Shown here in pieces: positions 52,401-64,000 of a stretch of DNA of 64,000 nt. Numbering within the stretch: the stretch's first letter is position 1; each line of letters opens with the position of its first letter. Made by a program: the position numbers and the translations under genes. A model generated the notes under the pieces. It was not told where the DNA came from. It worked only from the letters and a program-made list of their open reading frames with translations, and did no database searches. The DNA is from Sitta carolinensis. Taxonomy: Eukaryota > Chordata > Aves > Passeriformes > Sittidae. The stretch is taken from positions 993,735 to 1,057,734 of the forward strand of contig CM063310.1 in assembly GCA_032173965.1 (NCBI GenBank), written 5' to 3'.

Positions 52401-54777
52401 GCCCTGTCCGTGTGTCCGGCACTGACCAGTGCTCTGTCCAGGGCCCTGTCCATGTGTCCGGCACTGACCAGCGCTGTGTCCGGAGTGTTGCAGGGCCCTG
52501 TCCGTCAGTGTCCGTGTGTCCGGCACTGACCAGTGCTGTGTCCAGGGATCCCCAGGGCCGTATCCGTGTGTCCGTTCAGGCCGTGTCCGTGTGTCCATTG
52601 GGTCCATGCAGCCAGCATTGACCAGTGCTGTGGCCGGGGAGTGGCAGGGCCTGGTCCGTGTGTCCGTTGGGTCCTCGTGTCCAGCGCTGACCAGAGCTGT
52701 GTCCAGGAACAACCTGGGCTGCGTCCCGTGTCCATCGTGTCCGTGTGTCCGGCACTGACCAGCGCTGTGTCCATCGTGTCCGTGTGTCCAGCGCCGTGTC
52801 CAGGGCCCTGTCCGTGTGTCCGGCACTGACCAGCGCTGTGTCCAGCCATTCCCAGGGCCCTGTCTGTGTCCGCACTGACACGCTGTGTCCAGCATTCCAG
52901 GGCCCGTCTGTCCGGCACTGACCAGCGCTGTGTCCAGCCATTCCCAGGGCCCTGTCCGTGTGTCCGGCACTGACCAGCGCTGTGTCCAGCCATTCCCAGG
53001 GCCCTGTCCGTGTGTCCGGCACTGACCAGCGCTGTGTCCAGCCATTCCCAGGGCCCTGTCCGTGTGTCCGGCACTGACCAGCGCTGTGTCCAGGGCCCCG
53101 TCCATGTGTCCGGCACTGACCAGCGCTGTGTCCAGCCATTCCCAGGGCCCCGTCCGCGTGTCCAGCACTGCCCCACTGCATGTCCCGCACCCCCTCCTCT
53201 CCCCGCTGACCGCCGCGTGTCCCCGCAGGGAGGAGAAGGCCGAGGAGAACCTGCAGCGGCCGCCCAAGGCCAAGAAGCCCAAGAAGGAGCGCAAGGAGCC
53301 GGAGCAGCCGGCGGCCGAGCCCGCCGAGGCCGGCAAGGCCGAGAGCTCGGAGGGGGCCGGGGCGGCCCCGGCGGCCCCGGAGGCGTCGGCGTCGCCGAAG
53401 CAGCGCCGCTCCATCATCCGCGACCGCGGGCCCATGTACGACGACCCCACGCTGCCCGAGGGCTGGACACGCAAGCTCAAGCAGCGCAAGTCCGGCCGCT
53501 CGGCCGGCAAGTACGACGTCTACCTGATCAAGTGAGGCCCGGCCGGGGGGTCCGGGAGGGTGGGGAGGGGGTCCGGGGGGATTTGTGGTCGGTGCCGCTG
53601 ACCCGCACTGACCGGCCGCTCTCCGTCCGCAGCCCGCAGGGAAAAGCCTTCCGCTCCAAGGTGGAGCTGATCGCCTACTTCGAGAAGGTGGGGGACACCT
53701 CGCTGGACCCCAACGACTTCGACTTCACGGTGACGGGCCGGGGCAGCCCGTCGCGCCGCGAGCAGCGCCCGCCCAAGAAGCCCAAATCGCCCAAAGGCCC
53801 CGGCACCGGGCGCGGCCGGGGGCGGCCCAAGGGCAGCGGCGGCGGCGGCGGCGGCAGCGCCCGGCCCAAGGCGGCCGCGGCCGTGTCCGAGGGGGGCTCC
53901 GCGGCCAAACGGGCGCTGGAGAAGCCCCCCGGGAAGCTGCTGGTCAAGATGCCGTTCGCCCCCGGCCAGCCGGGCCCCGCGGCCCCGCCGGCCCCGCGGC
54001 GGCCGGGCCGCAAGCGCCGGGCCGAGCCGGACAGCCCGGCCGTGCCCAAGAAACGCGGGCGCAAACCGGCGGGGGCGGCGGGGCCGGGGGGGCCGGGCGG
54101 CCCCGACAAGAAGGCGGCGACTCCCCCGGCCGTGCAGGAGACCGTGCTGCCCATCAAGAAGAGGAAGACGAGGGAGACGGTGGTGGTGGAACCGGTGACA
54201 ATGGCGGCGGCCGCCACCACCACGACAACGACGACGACGACCCCGCGGCCGCCGCCGCCCCCGCCGGGCCCCCGCGGCCCCCGCAGCGCCCGCAGCCCCG
54301 GCCGGCGCAGCAAGGAGGGCAGCCCCAAGGGTCGGGGGGCTCCCCCCGCGCCCCCGCCGCCGCCGCCGCCGCCACCGGAGCCCCCGCAGAGCGGCCCCAA
54401 GGACAGCGCCAGCCCCCCCCCCCCCCGCCGCCCCCGCCGCCGCCGCCGCCCCCTCCCCAGGACTTGAGCGGGTGCGCGGAGCAGAGGGGGGTCCCGCGGC
54501 CCCCGACGGCTGCACCAAGGAGCCCCCTAAGACTCAGCCCCCGCCGCCGCCGCCGCTGCCGCCGTCGCCGCCCTACAAACACCGAGGGGAGCCCGAGCAC
54601 AAAGACTCTGCCTCCTCTTCCTCCACCTCCTCCTCCTCTTCCTCTTCATCCTCCTCCTCGTCGTCCTCGTCGGCGCCGCCGCCGCCCCCGCCCCCCCCCA
54701 GCGTGGCCGTGCCGCGGCCCCCGGCCCGCGAGGAGCCGGTGGACACGCGGACGCCTGTGCCCGAGCGGGTCAGCTGA
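49493..54777 (+). CDS. MECP2: Methyl-CpG-binding protein 2 (E1 isoform)
   Basis: Nuclear reader of methylated DNA that recruits NCoR/SMRT. Coding exons 49493-49530, 53229-53531 and 53633-54777; phases give 495 residues, against 498 in human E1. Exon 1 encodes [13 protein letters not shown]. The methyl-binding domain spans the last two exons ([53 protein letters not shown]). An AT hook follows ([13 protein letters not shown]), then KKRGRKP, the NCoR-interaction core [15 protein letters not shown], and the conserved end [15 protein letters not shown]. The mammalian His run is replaced by Pro/Ala and the C-terminal region carries a long Ser run. Two one-base deficits break the frame in exon 4: in the C run near 54415-54430 and the G run near 54484-54490. 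The separate exon 2 of the E2 isoform was not recognised. Confidence 0.94.
50330..51190 (+). repeat. MECP2 intron 1: CGCCCCAAAATCCCCAAATT repeats
   Basis: Degenerate units of about 40-50 bases containing CTGCGCCCCAAAAT and CTCACG. 49531-50330 and 51190-52190 are C-rich intron with no recognised exon. Confidence 0.8.
52190..53170 (+). repeat. MECP2 intron array related to the exon 3 acceptor
   Basis: About twenty units of 40-60 bases with core GGCACTGACCAGCGCTGTGT followed by CCAGGG. The functional acceptor reads CCGCTGACCGCCGCGTGTCC followed by CCGCAGGGAGG, so the unit appears derived from it. Confidence 0.85.
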
Positions 54778-56640
54778 CTGTGAGCGCCGCGGCGGGGAAC
54801 GCACGCACGCACGGACGGACGGACGGACGGACACACGGACGGCCCCCCTCCCCGCCCTGTACTCCCCCCTTTCACGAGGCAGTGGGGACCCCCCTCCTCC
54901 TCCTCCTCCTCCTCCCCACACCCCCTAAAAAAGAAAAAAAGGGCCCACGCCTCCTCCCCCCGGACCCCGGGTTTCCCACCCTCCCCCGTGCCCCCACCCC
55001 CCTGAATTTTTATTACCGACAAGCACAGCGAGGGACCCCGGACCCCCCCCACTTTGCACTTTTTAAAGGGGGGGGGGGGTCTCCAGGGCCCTCCCCGAGG
55101 TTGGGCGGGGTTGGGGAGGGGGGGGGGTGATTATTGTGGGGAGGGGGCGGGGCCGCGTCTTCCCCCCTCCCCCGGCGCCGCTTTTCTCGTTCTTCCAGTT
55201 CCGTTCGCGTTTTCCGCCCGTGGGAACCATTTGCACTATGGGGGAGGGGAGGGGGCGGGGCCGGGATCCGGCCGGCGGCCAATGGGAAGCGGCGCTGCTG
55301 AGGGGGGGGCGGGGTTGAGGCCGTGGCCAATCGGGGTAGGGATCCAGCGTGGAGCCAATCAGGAGAAGGGGGCGTGGTGTCAGGGGTGGGGTCTGGTGTG
55401 GAGCCAATCAGGAGGAGCGGTTGGTTCAGCCGGGATCTGGGGCTGAGCCAATCAGGAGCAGCGCTGGGCAGGGGTGGGATCTGGTGTGGAGCCAATCAGG
55501 AGCGACTGAGGAGGAGGGGTCTGGTGTTGAGCCAATCAGGTGTGACTTTATTGGGGGTCGGATTTTTGAGCCAATCAGCAGCTACCGGTGTGTGCGGGAG
55601 CCGGTGTCAGGAGCCAATCAGGAGGGGCGGGATCTGGAGGGGGCGGGGCCCAGCCTTCGGCCAATGGGGGCAGCTCTGTGGGAGCAGGATCTGGTGCGGG
55701 AACCAATCAGGAGGGGCGGGGTCAGGCCTGGAGCCAATCAGGAGCAACCTTGGGTTCAGCTGGGATCCAGTGTTCGGCCAATCAGGAGCCACGAACTGCG
55801 GGGGGGGGGGGGGAGATATTCCGGCTCCCCCCAGGTGGAGGCGGGGCCGAGTCAGCAGCCAATCAGGGACCGGGTGGGGTCGGCGCCGTCCAATCAGGGC
55901 TGAGATCCTGTGGGGGCGGGGCCGGGGCCGGCCCCGGGAGTGACTGTGGGAGGGGGCGGGGCCCGTCCGGGATCCAATCAGGAGTGGTTTGGATTGGAGG
56001 GGCGGGTCCGGCCCCCGCCCAATGGGGTTGCTCCATGTTTGTGGGGGGGAATCCGGTCACAGCCAATCAGGAGAGGCCGCGGGCATGGTGGGAGCCAATC
56101 AGGAGCGCGGGTGTGATCCGATCCAGAGCCAATCAGGACTGAGCATGGGCGGGGCTGGGATCCAGTCTGGAGCCAATCAGAAGCGAGGGTGGGATCCGGT
56201 CCGGAGCCAATCAGGAGCGAGCACGGGGCGATCCATTTGACCCTTGGGGGGGGGGGGGGGGGATGGTCCCGCCCACCCCCAGTGCATCCCGGGGTGGGTG
56301 AGGGGTCCCCGTCCTGCACTTTACCCACTCTGGGGGTGGGGGGAGGGGCCGGGGTCTCCCCTCCCCCTCGTGCCCCCCCCCCCCGTTCTTCCATCGCCCC
56401 CCCCGGGGGTCCCCACCCCCCCCAGCTCCTCACGGCAATAACGGGGGGGGAGGGGCGGCCAGAGAGAGCGACCCCCGAAGTGGGGGAGGGGCCCACGTGG
56501 GGGAGGGGTCCCGAGGGGGGCGGGGGCAAGGGGGCAACCACCACCACCGTGGGGAGGGGGGAATTTTGGGGGGCCCCCCGCACCCCCCCTCCCACCTATT
56601 TATTCTCTCGAGACGATTTTTGCCTTATAAAGTTCCGGAA
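54778..56640 (+). other. MECP2: MECP2 3' UTR, compact
   Basis: Short islands match my recollection of the mammalian MECP2 3' UTR: TTACCGACAAGCACAG and CTTTGCACTTTT at 55013-55064, CCATTTGCACTAT at 55227-55239, and CCTATTTATT then TTTGCCTTATAAA at 56596-56633 (near the distal mammalian end). Mammalian 3' UTR is about 8.5 kb, so this would be strongly shortened. The exact cleavage site is unclear; an ATTATAAA lies at 56794. Confidence 0.55.
55275..56225 (+). repeat. CCAAT-box minisatellite within the MECP2 3' UTR
   Basis: About twenty-two CCAAT elements, mostly in GGAGCCAATCAGGAG, at spacings near 30 or 42-47 bases (55280, 55326, 55356, 55402, 55447, 55492, 55534, 55569, 55613, 55659, 55703, 55733, 55777, and on to 56207). 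Confidence 0.9.
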
Positions 56641-56989
56641 AAGCCCCTCGGTGTCGGTTGTTTTTGGGGGGGCGGGGAGGGGTCCCACGGCGCCGACCCC
56701 CCCACCACCTTTGACCCCCCCCACTCCCACCCCCCAAAATCCCCCCCCGGGTCTGTGTCTGTGCTGCTGCTGCTGCTGCTGCGCGTGATCCAGCGATTAT
56801 AAATCTGTGTAACCCTCAGCCGCCTCCGCCGCTTCTTTGGCTCCGCGCACGGATCCCCCCCGGACCCCCCAAAACCCCCCCAAATCCCCCCGGAATCCCC
56901 CAGCCCCCCAAAACACCCCAGACAGGAGGGGGCTGGGTCACCCCCAAGTGGATCCTGGACGCCCCCAGGCGGCTCCGGTGGATCCCGGA

Positions 56990-57720
56990 TCCCTCTGTGG
57001 GTTTGGGGATCCCAGGTGGGTTTTTGGAACAACCCCCCCAAGTGGGTTTTGGGGTCCCCGGGTGGATTTTGCGGTCCCCGGGTGGATTTTGGGGTCCTCA
57101 GATGGGTTTTGGATCCTCCCAGGTGGATTTTGGAGTTTCCAGGTGCTGATTTTGGGGTTCCTAGGTGGGTTTTGGATCCTCCCAGGTGGGTTTTGGGGTC
57201 CCCAGGTGCTGATTTTGGGGTTCCTCGGTGGATGTTGAGGTCCTCATGTGGCTTTTGGGGTCTTGGGGTGGATTTTGGGGTCCCGGGTGGAGTTTGGATC
57301 GTCCCAGATGGATTTTGGGGTTTCCAGGTGTTGATTTTGGGGTCCCTGGGTGGATTTTGGGGTCCTCAGGTGGATCTTGGATCCATCCAGGTGGGTTTAT
57401 CCCCCCCCCCCGGGTGGATTTTGGGGTTCCCAAATGCATTTCGATCATGCAGGTGTTGATTTTGGGCTCTCCCCAGGTAGGTTTGTGCCCACCCAGGTGT
57501 ATTTGGACCCCCCCAGATGAAATTTTGGGTCCTTGGGTGCTGATTTTTGGTTCCTACAGGTGGATTTTGGGGGTCCCGGGTGGATTTTGACCCCTCTATG
57601 TGCTGATTTTGGGCCCCCCCCAGGTGGGTTTAGCTCCACCCAGGTGGGTTTGGAGACCCCCGGTGGATTTTGGGGTCCCCGGGTGCCGGTTTTGGGTTCC
57701 CACAGGCAGTATTTGGGGTC
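56990..57720 (+). repeat. GGTGGATTTTGGGGTCCCCG array between MECP2 and HCFC1
   Basis: About twenty-five units of roughly 28 bases. No IRAK1 or TMEM187 exon recognised. Confidence 0.9.
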
Positions 57721-57727
57721 CCCGTGG

Positions 57728-59149
57728 TGACGTCACTGGATTCCCTCAAATGACGTCACTGCCCCCTGTGGGACCTGCTGTGTCCCAGGTGCTCCCCCCA
57801 CCTTTTCCCCCTCCCCCATCCCTCGGGAGTGTCCTGGCGGTTATGACGTCACACCCGCGACGCAGTTCACACATACGACGTCATCACTCCAATGACGTCA
57901 TCTCGGTTTAGGGGGCGGGAAGGGCGCTCAGGTCCCGCCCCTTTTCCCGCCTCCGGGGCGGTTCCGCCACTCTCAAGATGGCGCCGTTGCCGTGGTAACC
58001 GCGGGGGGCGGAGCTTTCGACACGGAAAAATGGCGGCGCGGGGCGGGGCCGAGGGCGGGGCCTGGGCGGGACGGAGGCGGCGGAACTGGGAGGGACTGGG
58101 ATGAACTGGGATGAACTGGGAGGGACTGGGATGAACTGGGACCTCAAATATTCCCTCCAAAACGGCCCTGAGCCCCCCCCGAGCTTGCCGGGAACCACCC
58201 CCCCCCCCCCGGACTCATTTCTGGCCAGGAAGGCTCAAAAGAACCCCCCAAACCCGCCGGATCCTCCTGCAGGACCCCTCAGGGGAGATCCCTGTCACAC
58301 CTGAGGGGTTTTTGTCTCACACCTCAGGGGTTTTTGTCACAACTGGTGTGGTTTTTTTGTCACACCTGCGGGTTTATTGTCACACCTGAGGCTGTTTCAC
58401 ACCTGAGCCAGCGGCGGGGATCCCCCAAAACTCCCCAAATCTTCCCCCAAACCTCCGCAAACCCTGAGACCTTCACCCCCAAAGCCTTGCTGAGGAACCC
58501 ACTCCTCCTCTTCTCCTCTCCGAACCCCCCTGGAGCATTTTGGGGTCCCGCAAAGGCAAAACCGGGGCGAAAAGCGCCAAATTCGGGTGTTTGAACAAAA
58601 ATCCGTTACGGGAAGGGCGGGAAAAAGCGCACGCGCGAGAAGGAGGCGGAACCGCGCGTGCGCCTCTCCCGCCCGCGCCGCCGCGCACGCGCAGTGAGCG
58701 CCGCAGCCGTTAAGCGCCATCATCCGGGGCCTGGCGGGCGCCATCTTTGTAGCGGGTGGAGGAGACGCGTCCAAAATGGCGGCTCCCAAGCGCCAGTAGC
58801 CGGCGCGGCGGGCGGGCTTTTCTCGGCTTTTAGCGCGGCGGCGGCGGCCCGGAGCGAGCGGCGGCGGCGGCGGCAAGCGGCGCCCGGGGTCGGCGGGCGG
58901 CGGGTGGCTGCAGGTGCGGAGCGGTGGCGGAGCGGCGCGGAGAGCGGCGCATCCGGGTCCCGCGGCCGCCGCCATCTTGGGCCGCCGCGGAGCTGCGGAC
59001 TCCCGCCTGCGCCATCTTGGGGCGCCGCATCGGGGCTGTTCCGGAGGGGGGACGAGAGGAGAGGGCGGCGGGGCCCGAGCGAAGAGCGCGGGGAGCGCCC
59101 AAAGCTCCGCTCCCGTCCCGGGCAGGCGCCGCCATCTTGTGCGCGCGGC

Positions 59150-59181
<32 letters not shown>

Positions 59182-60630
59182 AGATCCGGGCACCGGGCGG
59201 CGCCATCTTGGACCCCCCCCTTCCCACAGCAGCGCGCCGCCATCTTGTGACCCCTCCCCCGCGCACCCGGGCACCGGCCGCTCCGCCGCCTTGGAGCCGC
59301 TGCGGTAGCGGAGCCGCACCCGGTAAGGGCGGGATGACGCGGGGAGCGCCGGGAGGGAGAGGAGGGAGCGCGGAGGCCCCGTGGGGGCCGACAGTGGGCA
59401 TCGGTTCCGCCGGATGGGCGGCGCCATCTTGGGAGGGGACGTGCGGGCTGTCATGGCGGCGCCGTGCGCCGACATCCGGGTCCTTCCCCCCCCACCGCCC
59501 CCGGGGCGCCATCCTGGGCGGGGCCGCCGCATCCGGGTCCCGCGCGCCGCCATCTTGAGAGTCCGGTGGGGCGGGGGGCGAAGGCAGCGCCGCGGCTCCC
59601 CCGCCCGTTCGAGTCGCCCGGAGCCGCGGGGCCGTGAAGCCTCAGAGCGGCTCCGGTGTCCCGTTAACCCCGGGGAGGGCAGCGTGGAGAGCGGGGGCGC
59701 CCCGGGGTAGAGGAGGAGGAGGAGGAAGAGGGGGCGCGGTTTGCGGAGGGGGCGGTACCCAAGGAGAGGCGGGGCGCCCAAGATGGCGGCGCCCATGGCG
59801 GCCTGAGCGCTCCGTACAGCGCTGCGCCGCCGGGACACGGGCCGCGCCGCCGGCAGCCAGGCCGCGGGGGACTCGGTGTGTGCGGGGGGACGAGGCCGGG
59901 AATGTCGGGGAGCGGTTAGGGGGCCTCGGGAGGGCTGGGAGGGGGCGGCACCGGGAGATGGCGGCGATCGGGGGGGAGGCGATGAAGGGGAAAAAAGCCG
60001 CGTAAAAGGCGGGCTGGGGGGGGGGGGGGGGGGGGCGGCTCCCTTAAGAGGCGGCTGGAGTGGGCGTGGCCACGCCCTTCCGTGACCACACCCCCTCCGT
60101 TGGCGCCATGGCCGCGCCCCTTCAGGCGGCTCCGTACAGTTCCCCCCGCGCCCTTCCGCCGCTCGCGCCGGCCCCGCCGCTACCGGGCCCGGCCGCCGAG
60201 ATGCCGGTGAACCTCCCGCCGGTCCCCCTCCCAAAATGCCGCCGCCTCCTCCCGTCCCGCCTTCCCCACAATGTCGCCCCCCGTCCCTGGCCAAGATGGC
60301 GCCGCCCGGGCCCGGAGGGGGCGTGTCCGCGCTGGCCCCGCCCACTCCCGGCGCTTCCCGCCCACCCGCCGCGGCCGCCGGACACAGGCGCAAGATGGCG
60401 GCTCCCAGGGCGGCGTGAGGGGCCGCCGCCGCCGCGCTCCGCCCGCAGCCGCAGCCCCGCGCCGGGAGCCGCCGCAGCCGCGCGACCCCCGGAGCCGCCG
60501 CCGGGAATCGGGGAGCGGCCGCGGGCCGGGAGGGGGAGGCGGCCGCGGGGCCGCGGTGAGCGGGGGGGGCGGCGGTGGGGGGGGAGGAGGCGGCCGCCAT
60601 TTTCCGCCCGGGCAGAGACAAGATGGCGGC
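57728..60630. promoter_or_regulatory. CpG-island regulatory block: CRE, X-box and YY1-type motif clusters
   Basis: Perfect TGACGTCA at 57728, 57751, 57844 and 57893 and an RFX-type X-box GTTGCCGTGGTAAC at 57986-57999. About fifteen CCGCCATCTTG/CAAGATGGCGGC elements run from 57974 to 60630, several next to ATCCGGGTCCCG. It is the likely HCFC1 promoter; part may serve an unrecognised divergent transcript. Confidence 0.55.
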
Positions 60631-60639
60631 GCGCAGGGG

Positions 60640-61290
60640 CCTGAGGGGGGGGGAGGGGGGCGTGAGGGGAGGGGCAGGGCCGGGGGGGGGTTGGGCATTG
60701 GGGGGGAATTTGGGGAGGGGGAGATGAACCTGAGCGGGGGGGGCACGGCCTGAGGGGGATTTGGGGAGGGGGAGATGAATCTGAGGGGGGGAGCACGGCC
60801 TGAGGGGGGCTTTGGGGAGGGGGGAGGTGAACCTGAGGGGGGATTTGGGGAGGGGGAGGTGAACCTGAGGAGGAATTTGGGGAGGGGGGAGGTGAACCTG
60901 AGGGGGGGAGCACGGCCTGAGGGGCGAATTTGGGGAGGGGGAGATGAACCTGAGGGGGGATTTGGGGAGGGGGGAGTTGAACCTGGGAGGGGGGAGCACG
61001 CCTGAGGGGGGATTTGGGGAGGGGGGAGATGAACCTGAGGAGGAATTTGGGGAGGGGGGAGATGAACCTGAGGGGGGGCACGGCCTGAGGGGGGATTTGG
61101 GGAGAGGGGAGTTGAACCTGGGAGGGGGGAGCACGGTCTGAGGGGGAATTTGAGGAGGGGGGAGATGAACCCGAGGGGTGAATTTGGGGAGGGGGCTTTG
61201 CCCACAGTCTGAGGGGACAATTTAGGGGGGGGAGGAGGAGGGCTTTGACCCCGGGGAAGAATTTGAGGAGGGGGAGATGAAGCAAATATG
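60640..61290 (+). repeat. CTGAGGGGGGATTTGGGGAG array
   Basis: About fifteen units of roughly 30-45 bases with core GAGATGAACCTGAGG, upstream of HCFC1. Confidence 0.9.
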
Positions 61291-61619
61291 GGGGGGGGGG
61301 TTGTGAAATCGGGCAGTGTGGGGGGGGTCACGGTGTGAGGGGGGGTTAATTAAGAGGCGGCTTAATGGAGAAAGTAATTAACGGGGCGGAATAAATGCCC
61401 CCCTTCCCCTTAAATTGGCTCCTCCCCAATTGTCACACCCCCCGGCGGGGGGGGGGGGGGTAATTAACTCTTTCGGGGTAATTACGGGATTGGGGGGGGG
61501 GGGGGGGGGCGTGTCAAGCCCCGGGGGGGTTTGGGGGGAGGGGGCAGAAGGGGATGGACCCCCAGATTTGGGGATACCCCCCGAAGAGATGGAATAGGGG
61601 GGGTGGGTTTGGGGTGCCC

Positions 61620-64000
<2,381 letters not shown>

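Noticed and set aside
49531..53228. MECP2 exon 2 (E2 start)
   Set aside because: No segment matching the E2 N-terminus with flanking splice sites was recognised in this intron.

Overview
The window is vertebrate nuclear DNA, almost certainly from a bird (possibly a passerine) and from a small, very GC-rich microchromosome. The evidence is a complete avian cone-opsin pair (a red LWS opsin and a blue/violet SWS2 opsin in tandem), vertebrate-type split genes with GT/AG junctions, long C/G homopolymers, and introns made almost entirely of minisatellites. It is not prokaryotic. Most of the very long open frames are translations of tandem repeats.

Layout. CCNQ (cyclin Q) lies on + at 1421-7307 behind a CpG-island promoter carrying ten perfect TGACGTCA palindromes. 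ATP2B3 (plasma-membrane Ca2+ ATPase 3) lies on - with coding exons from 27722 down to 9804, tail-to-tail with CCNQ as in mammals. The cone opsins follow, both on -: LWS at 36571-31098 and SWS2 at 46450-41000, with a candidate shared control region near 38.3-38.4 kb. MECP2 runs on + at 49493-54777, divergent from the opsins, with a 3' UTR of about 1.9 kb. A large CpG island at 57.7-60.6 kb, dense in CRE and YY1-type motifs, precedes HCFC1 on +, whose first coding exon is at 62767-62973 and which leaves the window at 64000. This is the order of mammalian Xq28 in strongly compacted form. IRAK1 and TMEM187, which sit between MECP2 and HCFC1 in mammals, are not visible.

The most unusual property is the architecture of the introns. 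In each of the six genes, minisatellites next to an exon contain repeated copies of that exon's own splice junction: 10-60 bases of exon end plus the donor or acceptor. The strongest cases are CCNQ exons 2, 3 and 4, the HCFC1 first coding exon and exon 2, SWS2 exon 2, and ATP2B3 exons 11, 12 and 16. In SWS2 exon 2 the repeat runs into the coding sequence and the reading frame is disturbed there.

Several conserved exons also carry one-base frame breaks, mostly in C or G runs and mostly one base short. This pattern fits consensus homopolymer error better than gene death, because exon phases and total lengths become consistent once single-base run errors are assumed. No tRNA, rRNA, recognisable transposon or CRISPR array was seen.
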